64,000 nt of DNA from Tetraselmis striata (GCA_006384855.1 VCJN01000810.1:229337-293336), one strand, 5' to 3'. Shown: positions 53,682-63,442, counted from the first letter of the stretch. Made by a program: numbers and translations. Notes: generated from the letters alone by a model not told the origin.

Positions 53682-55733
53682 AGGCCAGTGAGATTTCATT
53701 GTCGGTTTTAGGCCCCCCCCCCCTCTGATTTGCGCCCCCCCTCCAGAGATTCCGTAGCTGGGTGATGTTCTATTTTAAAGTACTGTGCACCCTACTGCCA
53801 GCACGCAAACTGCGTTGTAAGCGCCGGTTTGTTCAATAGCGTAAGACTGTGCATGTACACTCATGGGAACAACATTAAGAGCTGAAACCACATTATTACA
53901 GTGGTTTATGGCTACAATACAAAGGCATTGCTCAGCACATCTAGTTGTCCGCTACTCTGCCGGCGGTGGCTCAGGTTTTTGCCCCGCGCCTTCTTTCCAG
54001 TTCTAGTGCACGAAGCAGCTGCTTGCCATTTGATAGCCCCTAGCATAATACTTCTGATTGTTATTTAGGCATGTCTGGCAAATACACAGTGGCGTGGTGA
54101 ATACCGCTGCTAGCTTGTCATCAATGAAGGCGCCGTCTGGATCCATTGACATGCCAGCACACAGTGCACATAGCATTGGCTCGACAATGACATCGGCGTC
54201 CCCATCATAGGTCTTGCGGCGCTTGTTGCCACTGCTGTAGAATGTGAGCTCCACCACTTGTAAGTTGGCTGTCACACACAAACACATTGTGCAAGGGGTG
54301 ATCTTGGTCCAATGGCTGCGTAACACCGACATATGCGTCGGAAGCCATGACGCCATGCAATGCTTGAGTAGCTAGCACCCTGCACCAAATGGCAAAGAAC
54401 TCAGTCAAGGGATCTATTAACATGCAAAATTGCAAAGTAAGAAAAAATAATATGCAACATGCAGGCAAATGGGCACATGACCAGCACCTGCATGCAAACT
54501 CCTCGTGCGCAGTGAATCGCGCAGCATGCTGCATGGTGGAAGGCGCCTTGTGCGAGTAGATGCACCTTTGCTTCCTGGATTTCGGCTTGTAGCATAGAAC
54601 CAATCCCCTGATGTTGGCAGCTTTGCCAATGCTGAAATCCTTCTTGTTGGGAATGATGTGAATCATGGATTCCAGCGTCTCAATGGGTGCCGCTCCTGCA
54701 GTTGCTTCTTGTGCATGCTGGGTAGCAGCAGCAGTAGCATGCCGCCACGGCCGCGAGCAACACTACCCCGTCCGCCCTGGCCACGGCCACGGCCATAGCC
54801 ACGGCCGTTCCCGCTGCCTGTAGCACAGTGCGTTGCTTGACGCCGGGCCTTTGCACGCGCAATCAGGGACGGCTGGTGCTCACCTGTGAATGGCCTCCTC
54901 ATTGACTCCGTGAGGGGCAGATATTGGATTTTGTCTTCCTGTCCTCCTTATGACCTGTAGGGCGACCTCGAATTGGAAGTGCCTAGTGGCACATCCTCCA
55001 TGACATCGTGTACGTTCACGTGCAGCAAACGGTTGGCGGTGACGCTGGCTGAGGGCCGCCGTCGCTTTCGCCCGGAGCCAGTGACTATGTCCTTGTGCTC
55101 CACGCACACCATCGTCACTTGCTCCACGAGGTCAAAGGACAACTCCGGGTCTATGTCCTTCGCCACATGCTGGATCAGCTCGTAGCAAGTGTGTGCTTGT
55201 AGCCAGTGCTCGTCAAAGACATGCAGCGGTGCCCGCCCACCGCGTAGCCTGCCATCCTAGGTCGCGGCCACTTTCACAGTGCAGTTGGCGTTGCGTGCCA
55301 TCGCACCGTTGGTATTAGCTCGACGACGCGGCCGCTTACGGACCCTACCTCCGGCGCTAGACACTGGCACAGGTTGGTTTAATGGTGTTTGCTGCTCAGG
55401 GCATCCATTGCGCACCGGCCGGTATGCGTGCAGATGCATGCAGCGGCGCGGCGGTGGCGGCGCGTACCTACCTACACTACGGGTACCGGGTACTTACTCT
55501 GCGTGATAATCTTCCGACGATATCGCCTTTTTCACCTAGCTCATGTAAGTATACTTACCCTGGGTACTCTGCGTTCGTGCGCGATAATACTAGTTGGCCC
55601 GGTTGGAGTACGGTTGGGAAGTACTGCCAATGTATTGGCTACACAATTATCGGGGTTATACTGAATAAATCCCCCCCCCTCCGATTTCGGCCAGAAAAGG
55701 ACCCTAAAACCGACAATTAAATCTCACTGGCCT
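53682..55733. mobile_element. 2,052-bp TIR transposon with TA target duplication
   Basis: A 31-bp inverted repeat with one mismatch (AGGCCAGTGAGATTT...GTCGGTTTTAGG) bounds the element, and TA flanks both ends (53680-53681, 55734-55735). It splits a chromovirus integrase reading frame: GSNLVDQ on one side and LPLMExFAYSS on the other. Poly(C) runs lie inside both ends. Minus-strand open frames within it may be its gene or captured host sequence. TA duplication fits Tc1/mariner-like or related superfamilies, but no DDE domain is recognised. Confidence 0.85.
54003..55166 (-). CDS. Unrecognised ORFs inside the TIR transposon
   Basis: Pieces, in transcription order: AKDIDPELSFDLVEQVTMVC, KRRRPSASVTANRLLHVNV (55166-54948); an Arg/Gly-rich part GNGRGYGRGRGQGGRGSVAR (about 54800); HIIPNKKDFSIGKAANIRGL, CYKPKSRKQRCIYSHKAPS (from 54666); and KRRKTYDGDADVIVEPMLCA with C-x2-C, C-x-C-x2-C spacing (54356-54003), ending ARGYQMASSCFVH. 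The Cys pairs may bind zinc. Frames differ, so introns or frameshifts lie between them. It may be a transposase of unknown type or a captured gene. Confidence 0.35.
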
Positions 55734-55783
55734 TACTGATCTACCAAGTTTGAACCATCGAAACAACAAAACGCACGAGCCAA

Positions 55784-55996
55784 CTAAGCGACTATGGCAT
55801 TAATGCGTTCAATCAAACCATCTGTTTCAGGATTTTGGCCACTAGACATGTTCAATTTAGTGCCAAGTCTCCGCCACAGAGTTTGCCATAATGCAGACAG
55901 GAACCGTGGATCTCTATCAGAGACGATCACACGAGGTATTCCATGCAGCCTGAATACTCCCTTCAAAATAATTGTTTCTTTCTTCTCGGAAACCAG
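55784..55996 (-). pseudogene. Chromovirus integrase core fragment
   Basis: The minus strand reads GVFRLHGIPRVIVSDRDPRF, LSALWQTLWRRLGTKLNMSS and GQNPETDGLIERINAIVA, the second Asp and the Glu of the DDE core. A stop follows (55784), then LARAFCCFDGSNLVDQ to the transposon edge. The fragment begins exactly at the copia LTR copy at 55997, so the first catalytic Asp, RT and RNase H are missing. Confidence 0.8.
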
Positions 55997-56516
55997 TGCG
56001 GCAGTCTCGCCCCTCACACACGCAAAAGGCAAGACTGGCGTGAAAACACAGAGGCAATAGAGAAGAAAGAAACAATGATTACAACGTTGTCACCACCCGC
56101 CGCTATTTATGCGTCTGGCTAGCTCGCAGCTAGCCACCACCAAGCGGCACGCGTACTGCTAAGCGCGTCACCGTGGAGAGTCGTGCCTTGAAGTGTCGAA
56201 CAGGAGGTCGTCGCTTAGAGACCTCCGCACAAGTAGTTGACACATCAGTTTATACACAAGCATACAACTGATGTTGCAGAGGCAGGTGCATTATACATAT
56301 ATGCCCGCTACGCGGGTACGCACATGCGTATTATCCCGTAACTACCACTGAACAGTATACCGGTACCAGTAGGACTCATCTCATGATTCATCATCCACCA
56401 GTACTCGTATTGTGGCGCGTGACAAACGCGCGCAGACATACGATACATCAGGTACTCGTACATGAATGATGCTACGATCATACAGTACCCGTACAGAGTA
56501 TGCCATTATTGTCACA
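55997..56516 (-). repeat. Copia LTR, second copy (520 bp)
   Basis: TGCGGCAGTC to TATTGTCACA, about 98% identical to the LTR at 52268-52840 without the 53-bp insertion. Its left flank is chromovirus integrase and its right flank is methyltransferase sequence; no matching 5-bp target duplication is seen (ACCAG against ATTCC). It is therefore not a simple solo LTR. Confidence 0.85.
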
Positions 56517-57231
56517 ATTCCGAGACATGAGTTTCGGAAGGACGCTGTCTTTCAGGTGCGGGGGAGCCGCCCATGCATGCGAGAAGTTGCCACGGGTAAG
56601 CATGTCATCCACTGTCATTATTGGTGGTCTCACACATCGCTGATAGTGTCGTCGTAGGTCATCAAGGCTGTGAATGTTGGTCCAGAATATAGTGTCAAGC
56701 CGTGCGGTGGAGCCCAGTTCGTGCGCTCGTGCGAGCATGGGCTACCCAAGGGCTGCGCGGATCTGTGGTGACCGAGGCGCGCCGGTGACATTTTCAGCCA
56801 CATCGTTGAGACCACGCGGCTGTTCGTTGGCGTTGGATATCATAAATGAGTGTGGTCGTCGCATAGAATGCATGTGCTCGGTCGTCTCGTAGGCCTAGAC
56901 TGAGTCCCGCAACAGAGAACGGTTGACATGGTGGGGAGCTAACCAACACATCGACATGTAGCAGGGACTGGAAGTCCTTAGCCGAAAGTGGGTTGACATC
57001 TTGTGATGGGAGTCGATCAAACGCATTGTCCACGGCCGTACGTGGCAAGCTGTGAGACCATTCACTGTGAGATTCAGATGTGACGTAAATGTGCCCTACT
57101 GGTGACGAACGACGACATACGGGGACGATACGGGACGGACGAGGGACGTGGATTTCATACCCAGTAGCGACGACTATCGCGCGCGACCTGTAAAGTACTA
57201 TATGAATTTCTCGTTTCCATAATTTCATCAA
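56517..57231 (-). pseudogene. Broken C5 DNA methyltransferase next to copia LTR
   Basis: The frame from 57384 carries DNAFDRLPSQDVNPLSAKDF, VDVLVSSPPCQPFSVAGLSL and GLRDDRAHAFY, a textbook motif IV (Pro-Pro-Cys-Gln) with its catalytic Cys. After a frame change the strand reads DVAENVTGAPRSPQIRAALG (motif VI ENV), a TAG, then AHELGSTARLDTIFWTN and RGNFSHAWAAPPHLKDSVLP. Motifs I and X are not recognisable. It is more like classical C5 methyltransferases than the Ty3-borne one and clearly a different gene. It stops exactly at the LTR, so it may be the 3'-terminal gene of a copia element. Confidence 0.75.
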
Positions 57232-57675
57232 ATTGATATGCGCACGCGGGCTCGCGTGTCGCCCGCCGACGCGGAGCACCCGGGCTAAGTACAGGCGGAT
57301 GTACGCACTCATTGCACATCGCCGCACATCGCTGACCGCACATCGCTGACCGCTGACCCCGCGGTGTGCCGCGATGTGCGGCACGACGGGCGGAGGTGTG
57401 GGCGGATGTAGGTGGTACGGTAGGTGGTAGGCGGTAGGTGGTGTTCGTAGGTGCGCGTTTTAATGCAGCCGCCCTAACTGCTGATGATTGTGTAACGCCC
57501 CAGCACGCGCATGAAGTACGGGGTCGCCTCACGGTCACCGCCGCTCACCGTTGAATCAAGCGCGGACAGCCGCGCACTCGCATCTGTGTTGCCTGCCGGT
57601 GGTGGGTTACATCCACCCCAACTCTCAACCCCCCCCCCCCCCCCCCCCCCCCCCCCGCCCCCGCGCGCGGCAGCA
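57232..57675. other. Intergenic, short repeats and poly(C)
   Basis: Repeats of GCACATCGCTGACC occur at 57315-57360 and of GGTAGGTGGTAGGCGGTAGG at 57415-57440. A 28-bp poly(C) tract lies at 57629-57656. No gene is seen. Confidence 0.5.
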
Positions 57676-57678
57676 GGC

Positions 57679-58770
57679 ATGCCGGCAAAGGGATGGATAG
57701 CGAGTGTGTCGAAGGATGGCGTGTACTCATGCAAGCACTGCCGGGGCAACGTGACGGGCACTTGTGATAAGATGGCGCGAGAGCGGCACTTCCTAAAATT
57801 CCCGAACTGTAGCCACTCGTTGAAGCGTGCGGCTAAGTTGCGCCGCAAGGCCGCCTTATCACAAGCAGCAGCAGCAGCAGGGGCGGCAGCAGCAGCAGCA
57901 ACAACAACAGGGGCGGCAGCAGGAGTAGCTGCAGCCGTCGGAAACGGCCCGCCGGCGCCGGTCTCGGACGACGGCGGCTCGAAGGTGGACGATGTGATGG
58001 GCGTGGGGGAGGACCCCGTTGGCGAAGACGGTATGGACATCGACGCGCATGCGTGGCCGCCGGCGGGCGTGGAACCCGCGATGAGGGCGTGATATGGAAA
58101 GGCGATCCCGGCGACTTCTACATGAAGGTCATCGCCAAGAAGTTCCGGGGAGTATGGCACTACGGCGTGATAACCGGCGTCGTTACCGAGTGGGTGTTGG
58201 AGGACTACGGCGGGGCGACCCAGTGGCGCGCTGTTTTCGAGGACGGGGGCATTGTGGGCCTTCTGCGTTCAGAGGTGAGTGGGCCCGGCCTGCGTGCTGG
58301 TGGCACCACTCAACTGCGGTTGTATGGAATCACACGCACCCGCCCGGTCGGCGTGGCAGGTTGTGGAGGCTATGACGGCTGCCCAGGAGCACCCCCCTGT
58401 GGATGCGGACGGGGAGGCTCGCTTGGTAACCGTCCATGAAGGCGATGACTTGTCCAGTGAATCACGCACCTTGCCCGGCGTGCGGTCAACACAACCCGGC
58501 TGGCGGAGGCCAAGCAGAACACTGGCTGCCATGGCGTGTGCCATGTGCATGTGGTCCGGGGCTATGTCAGCATGGTCAACCTCTTCCCCCTCGCGCCGTT
58601 CCACCTGTTTTTTTTTGGCTTGGGAAGGGACTTCTGGAGGAAATTTGTCACCGTGCAGGGCCACATTGGATTCCGAGCTATGAAGCAGGAAGACCGGCGC
58701 CAGGCTTTAGTCCCGATACCCAGCAACTTTGAACGCGGGTTGCGCCCTTCGTTTGCAGTGTCCAAGAATC
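57679..58770 (+). CDS. BED-finger-like gene, 5' part
   Basis: The start MPAKGWIASVSKDGVYSCKH leads into a BED-type zinc-finger pattern: CKHC, then REREHF-like RERHFLKFPNCSH. An Ala run from (CAG)n and an acidic tail follow (VDDVMGVGEDPVGEDGMDID). In the neighbouring frame GDPGDFYMKVIAKKFRGVWH, YGVITGVVTEWVLEDYGG and WRAVFEDGGIVGLLRSE look Tudor-like. After a possible intron from 58275, RGYVSMVNLFPLAPFHLFFF, GLGRDFWRKFVTVQGHIGFR and QALVPIPSNFERGLRPSF run to a donor at about 58771. BED fingers are common in hAT-type transposases and derived genes, but no transposase core is recognised. Frame joins are not proven. Confidence 0.4.
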
Positions 58771-58857
58771 GAAAGGTAAACCCCTCCCCCCCCCCCCCCC
58801 CCCCCCCCGGGCGTGGGCGTGGGCGTGGGCGTGACGGCATTCCCCTCCATGACTGCA

Positions 58858-61752
58858 GGGTCAGGCAAGGTGACGGTGCAGCCCGGCTGGGTCATGGAGG
58901 ACTGCTTGCACCACATGGAAACGTTTTCCATTCTTAACGCCGGTCCGCTCCTCGAGGAGGCCCGGGTGAAGGCGATCATGCCCGAGAAGGAGCTCGCGTC
59001 CCCAGCGGTGGTGCGTTCGGTGTCACGACTGGCGGTGCTTGGGCACATGTACAAGCGCCTGCAAGGAGCTGCGTGGTTCGTCACGCTGTGGGGGTTGCAG
59101 AATGTGGTGACGGAGGAGGACGGCCCCGAGCGCAAGGCGCAGGTGGACGCGCTCACTAGGGAGGGGAGGACTCGATACCCAGCGCGGCGCCAAGGCGCGG
59201 CGGCCGGGGCAGCGCGGCGCCAAGGCGCGGCGGCCGGGGCAGCGCGGCGCCAAGGCGCGGCGGCCGGGGCAGCGCGGCGCCAAGGCGCGGCGGCCGGGGC
59301 AGCGCGGCGCCAAGGCGCGGCGGCCGGGGCAGCGCGGCGCCAAGGCGCGGCGGCCGGGGCAGCGCGGCGCCAAGGCGCGGCGGCCGGGGCAGCGCGGCGC
59401 CAAGGCGCGGCGGCCGGGGCAGCGCGGCGCCAAGGCGCGGCGGCCGGGGCAGCGCGGCGCCAAGGCGCGGCGGCCGGGGCAGCGCGGCGCCAAGGCGCGG
59501 CGGCCGGGGCAGCGCGGCGCCAAGGCGCGGCGGCCGGGGCAGCGCGGCGCCAAGGCGCGGCGGCCGGGGCAGCGCGGCGCCAAGGCGCGGCGGCCGGGGC
59601 AGCGCGGCGCCAAGGCGCGGCGGCCGGGGCAGCGCGGCGCCAAGGCGCGGCGGCCGGGGCAGCGCGGCGCCAAGGCGCGGCGGCCGGGGCAGCGCGGCGC
59701 CAAGGCGCGGGGCCGGGGCAGCGCGGCGCCAACGCGCGGCGGCCGGGGCAGCGCGGCGCCAAGGCGCGGCGGCCGGGGCAGCGCGGCGCCAAGGCGCGGC
59801 GGCCGGGCAGCGCGGCGCCAACGCGCGGCGGCCGGGGCAGCGCGGCGCCAACGCGCGGCGGCCGGGGCAGCGCGGCGCCAAGGCGCGGCGGCCGGGGCAG
59901 CGCGGCGCCAACGCGCGGCGGCCGGGGCAGCGCGGCGCCAACGGCGCGGCGGCCGGGACAGCGCGGCGCCAACGCGCGGCGGCCGGGGGCAGCGCGGCGC
60001 CAACGCGCGGCGGCCGGGGCAGCGCGGCGCCAACGCGCGGCGGCCGGGGCAGCGCGGCGCCAAGGCGCGGCGGCCGGGGCAGCGCGGCGCCAAGGCGCGG
60101 CGGCCGGGCAGCGCGGCGCCAAGGCGCGGCGGCCGGGGCAGCGCGGCGCCAAGGCGCGGCGGCCGGGGCAGCGCGGCGCCAACGCGCGGCGGCCGGGGCA
60201 GCGCGGCGCCAAGGCGCGGCGGCCGGGGCAGCGCGGCGCCAAGGCGCGGCGGCCGGGGCAGCGCGGCGCCAAGGCGCGGCGCCGGGAGCGCGGCGCCAAG
60301 GCGCGGCGGGGCAGCGCGGCGCCAAGGCGCGGCGGCCCGGGCAAGCCGCGGCGCCAAGGCGCGGCGGCCGGGGCAGCGCGGCGCCAAGGCGCGGCGGCCG
60401 GGGCAGCGCGGCGCCAAGGCGCGGGCGGCCGGGGCAGCGCGGCGCCAAGGCGCGCGGCCGGGGCAGCGCGGCGCCAAGGCGCGGCGGCCGGGGCAGCGCG
60501 GCGCCAAGGCGCGGCGGCCGGGGCAGCGCGGCGCCAAGGCGCGGCGGCCGGGCAGCGCGGCGCCAAGGCGCGGCGGCCGGGGCAGCGCGGCGCCAAGGCG
60601 CGGCGGCCGGGGGCAGCGCGGCGCCAAGGGGCGCGGCGGCCGGGGGCAGCGCGGCGCCAAGGCGCGGCGGCCGGGGCAGCGCGGCGCCAAGGCGCGGCGG
60701 CCGGGGCAGCGCGGCGCCAAGGCGCGGCGGCCGGGGCAGCGCGGCGCCAAGGCGCGGCGGCCGGGGCAGCGCGGCGCCAAGGCGCGGCGGCCGGGGCAGC
60801 GCGGCGCCAAGGCGCGGCGGCCGGGCAGCGCGGCGCCAAGGCGCGGCGGCCGGGGGCAGCGCGGCGCCAAGGCGCGGCGGCCGGGGCAGCGCGGCGCCAA
60901 AGGCGCGGCGGCCGGGGCAGCGCGGCGCCAAGGCGCGGCGGGCCGGGGCAGCGCGGCGCCAAGGCGCGGCGGCCGGGGCAGCGCGGCGCCAAGGCCGCGG
61001 CCGGGGCAGCGCGGCGCCAAGCGCGCGGCCGGGGCAGCGCGGCGCCAAGCGCGGCGGCCGGGGCAGCGCGGCGCCAAGGCGCGGCGGCCGGGGCAAGCGC
61101 GGCGCCACGCGCGGCGCCGGGCAGCGCGGCCCAACAGCGGGCCGGGACAGCGCGGCGCCAAGCGCGCGCCGGGCAGGCGCGCCAACGCGCGGCGCGGGCA
61201 GCGCGGCGCCCAACGCGCGGCGGCCGGGGCAGCGCGGCGCCAAGGCGCGGCGGCCGGGGCAGCGCGGCGCCAAGGCGCGGCGGCCGGGGGCAGCGCGGCG
61301 CCAAGGCGCGGCGGCCGGGGCAGCGCGGCGCCAAGGCGCGGCGGCCGGGGCAGCGCGGCGCCAACGCGCGGCGGCCGGGGCAGCGCGGCGCCAACGCGCG
61401 GCGGCCGGGGCAGCGCGGCGCCAACGCGCGGCGGCCGGGGCAGCGCGGCGCCAACGCGCGGCGGCCGGGGCAGCGCGGCGCCAACGCGCGGCCGGGCAGC
61501 GCGGCGCCAACGCGCGGCGCCGGGGCAGCGCGGGCCAACGCGCGGCGGCCGGGCAGCGCGGCGCCAACGCGAGGCGGCCGGGGCAGCGCGGCGCCAACGC
61601 GCGGCGGCCGGGGCAGCGCGGCGCCAACGCGCGGCGGCCGGGGCAGCGCGGCGCCAACGGCGCGGCGGCCGGGGCAGCGCGGCGCCAAGACAGCGCATAC
61701 AGCGGAATCGGCGGAAAGGGATGCATTACAAATTGTGGATGGCAGCCGCTGA
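58858..61752 (+). CDS. BED-finger-like gene, 3' part running into minisatellite
   Basis: After a probable intron (58771-58857, containing a 23-bp poly(C) and GGGCGT repeats) the frame reads GSGKVTVQPGWVMEDCLHHM, ETFSILNAGPLLEEARVKAI, VVRSVSRLAVLGHMYKRLQG and AAWFVTLWGLQNVVTEEDGP, then enters the 30-bp array at about 59184. There it would code for hundreds of residues of a 10-residue RRQGAAAGAA-type repeat with frame changes. It exits in AHTAESAERDALQIVDGSR and a stop at 61750-61752. The first 110 residues are plausible protein; the repeat part probably is not a natural domain. The array may have expanded inside an exon. Confidence 0.4.
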   Translation, partial: GSGKVTVQPGWVMEDCLHHMETFSILNAGPLLEEARVKAIMPEKELASPAVVRSVSRLAVLGHMYKRLQGAAWFVTLWGLQNVVTEEDGPERKAQVDALTREGRTRYPARRQGAAAGAARRQGAAAGAARRQGAAAGAARRQGAAAGAARRQGAAAGAARRQGAAAGAARRQGAAAGAARRQGAAAGAARRQGAAAGAARRQGAAAGAARRQGAAAGAARRQGAAAGAARRQGAAAGAARRQGAAAGAARRQGAAAGAARRQGAAAGAARRQGAAAGAARRQGAGPGQRGANARRPGQRGAKARRPGQRGAKARRPGSAAPTRGGRGSAAPTRGGRGSAAPRRGGRGSAAPTRGGRGSAAPTARRPGQRGANARRPGAARRQRAAAGAARRQRAAAGAARRQGAAAGAARRQGAAAGQRGAKARRPGQRGAKARRPGQRGANARRPGQRGAKARRPGQRGAKARRPGQRGAKARRRERGAKARRGSAAPRRGGPGKPRRQGAAAGAARRQGAAAGAARRQGAGGRGSAAPRRAAGAARRQGAAAGAARRQGAAAGAARRQGAAAGQRGAKARRPGQRGAKARRPGAARRQGARRPGAARRQGAAAGAARRQGAAAGAARRQGAAAGAARRQGAAAGAARRQGAAAGAARRQGAAAGQRGAKARRPGAARRQGAAAGAARRQRRGGRGSAAPRRGGPGQRGAKARRPGQRGAKAAAGAARRQARGRGSAAPSAAAGAARRQGAAAGASAAPRAAPGSAAQQRAGTARRQARAGQARQRAARAARRPTRGGRGSAAPRRGGRGSAAPRRGGRGQRGAKARRPGQRGAKARRPGQRGANARRPGQRGANARRPGQRGANARRPGQRGANARRPGQRGANARPGSAAPTRGAGAARANARRPGSAAPTRGGRGSAAPTRGGRGSAAPTRGGRGSAAPTARRPGQRGAKTAHTAESAERDALQIVDGSR
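59184..61687. repeat. 30-bp GC minisatellite, long array (~84 units)
   Basis: The unit is GCGCGGCGGCCGGGGCAGCG followed by CGGCGCCAAG or CGGCGCCAAC. About 18 identical CAAG units open the array; mixed units follow; 60280-61200 is full of one- to several-base indels; the last units are mostly CAAC. The unit lacks stops in all six frames, which explains the very long open frames on both strands here. It is the same unit as at 9541-9919. Confidence 0.97.
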
Positions 61753-62286
61753 AAACTATGCGGTCATGCCGCAACAACCCAGCACTGGCTTTCTGGATAC
61801 CTCTGATCTGGCTGGCGGCGGCGGGCTGCGGGATGCAGGGCCGCATGACTGAGGTGGCGGTGCTGGTGAGCCCGGAGAGTCTGCATGCGGCGGAGGCGGC
61901 GCAGCCGCATAGGCACTAGACAATGCTCTGAAGCGAGCCCCAATTGTCTGCCCAGCGCCTGCCCCAATGTAACGCACCAGCTTGGCAGCAATTGGCAGCT
62001 CTTTTGCCCCCCCTCCACCCCACAGACACACTACCAATACCAGTTTCTCATCCCGGCGGGCAGTTGATGCGTATACCCAGGCTTGTGCGTACGCGGTGCG
62101 GGGGGGGGGGGGGGGGGGGGATCACTATAGCTAAGCTAGTGATGTGAGATATGAGTGCAGCAACAGATATTGTGCAAGATATAATACGATGGCATGCAAG
62201 CGGGTCCCCGCTCTTCCACAATCATTGGCCCTGCTCCCTCTTGCCCCGCCCCCGGTGCCCTTTAGCTGCTCTCAGCATCCCGAGTG
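61753..62286. other. No gene supported; poly(G)
   Basis: Pro/Ala-rich frames on the minus strand look compositional. A 20-bp poly(G) tract lies at 62101-62120. Confidence 0.4.
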
Positions 62287-62595
62287 GGATGGGCGGGGCA
62301 GCGGTTGCTACCGAGTGAGGCGTAGCATCGTTTGCAGTAGCAACGCAGCCTTTCCGGTGTGACGCCGCCTGGATGTAACCCAGCAGTACGCGCAAAGTGC
62401 AAGTGCAAGCTGCTGATGGCGGGGATCCCGCGCGGGGGGGGGGGGGGGGGGGGGGCAGCGGCTGTGGGATAGGCGGGGCAGCGGTTGCTACCGAGTGAGG
62501 CGTAGCATCGTTTGCAGTAGCAACGCAGCCTTTCCGGTTGCATAGTGTGACACCGCTTGGATGTAACCCAGCAGTACGCGCAAAGTGCAAGTGTT
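62287..62595 (+). repeat. ~125-bp direct duplication, period ~184 bp
   Basis: GGCGGGGCAGCGGTTGCTAC through CAGCAGTACGCGCAAAGTGC occurs at about 62290-62402 and 62474-62592. The second copy has a 9-bp extra TGCATAGTG-like phrase. A 22-bp poly(G) tract separates them (62433-62454). Confidence 0.9.
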
Positions 62596-62635
62596 ACACG
62601 TCCGTGTGCCCCACCCAATGACATTGCGCCCGACC

Positions 62636-63442
62636 TCACTGACGGCATGTCTCGCTCTCCTTCAGCTCCTGGGCCGTCCGCCGCCTCACCCTGCGCACCC
62701 TACCAGCCGCGCGTGCCTTCTCGGAAGCCTCACACACGGCGGCGCGAGTCGCGTCGTGGAACGCGTCCCTGACATGGCGGAACTCCGCCCTCACCGTGGC
62801 CGTGGTCGGGCAGAGGACTGCCCGCTGATGGGTCGCCATGCATGGGTACTTGGGGCCGCACAAAGCCGGGGTGCCGTCGCAGCAACACTCCCAGTCCGTC
62901 CGTTGGCCGCAGTCCACGCATGACGGGCGTCCGGCCAGGACACGCACATGATAGTGCATGTGGCCGCCTCCCGCCACTGCTCGTAGTGCTCCGGTCAACA
63001 TGGCGACGAGCAAGTCGGCATGTCCCGCAGGTGGCTGCGGGGCGGGTGGCGCGAGCGCAGCCTCGCTCGCCTCGACAACCCCCTCAGCCCGATCAGTCGC
63101 CTCGACCACGACCTCCTCCGCCTCCTGACGCGGCGCACCAGGCGCATCATCGTCGCCTGGCAGGGCGTCCCCCCCCGCAACGGCGCCGTCGGCGGTGGCC
63201 GACGCCGTCGTGGCGGGGTGTTGTGAGGAGGTGGCCCTAGACATAGGTGGGGCCGGCACCGCCATGTGTTGCTCCACATGCGGTGCGGTTCCTGACGCGA
63301 CAGCTCCGTCGCACCAGTACCGGCGCCGGCACCCCACGCCTGCTGGGATTACCACCAACCGGCATGTTTCCTTTGGGAGGCGGTTCATCCGCGTCGGAGG
63401 TGAGCGGCGGTGCCTGTGTGGGTGTGAATACTGCCCGGCCAT
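62636..63442 (-). CDS. Cys-rich protein, possibly piggyBac-type C-terminus
   Basis: The 268-residue frame has an Ala/Pro/acidic middle and a cysteine cluster CVDCGQRTDWECCCDGTPAL, then CGPKYPCMATH. This spacing (C-x2-C, C-x-C, LC, C-x3-H) resembles the zinc-binding domain at the end of piggyBac-family transposases. A helical basic segment follows (FRHVRDAFHDATRAAVCEAS). An earlier CRLVVIPAGVGCRRRYWCDG may be a second Cys patch. The DDD catalytic core is not in the window, so this may be a 3' exon, a fragment or a different zinc protein. Confidence 0.35.
   Translation of the reverse strand: MAGQYSHPHRHRRSPPTRMNRLPKETCRLVVIPAGVGCRRRYWCDGAVASGTAPHVEQHMAVPAPPMSRATSSQHPATTASATADGAVAGGDALPGDDDAPGAPRQEAEEVVVEATDRAEGVVEASEAALAPPAPQPPAGHADLLVAMLTGALRAVAGGGHMHYHVRVLAGRPSCVDCGQRTDWECCCDGTPALCGPKYPCMATHQRAVLCPTTATVRAEFRHVRDAFHDATRAAVCEASEKARAAGRVRRVRRRTAQELKESETCRQ

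Noticed and set aside
55997-56516. Simple solo LTR of copia
   Set aside because: Flanks differ (chromovirus on one side, methyltransferase on the other) and no target duplication is present.
58707-61846. Very long open frames (about 900-1000 codons) on both strands over the GC array
   Set aside because: They are a by-product of a 30-bp repeat without stops in any frame; only the plus frame entering from 58858 has plausible protein before the array.
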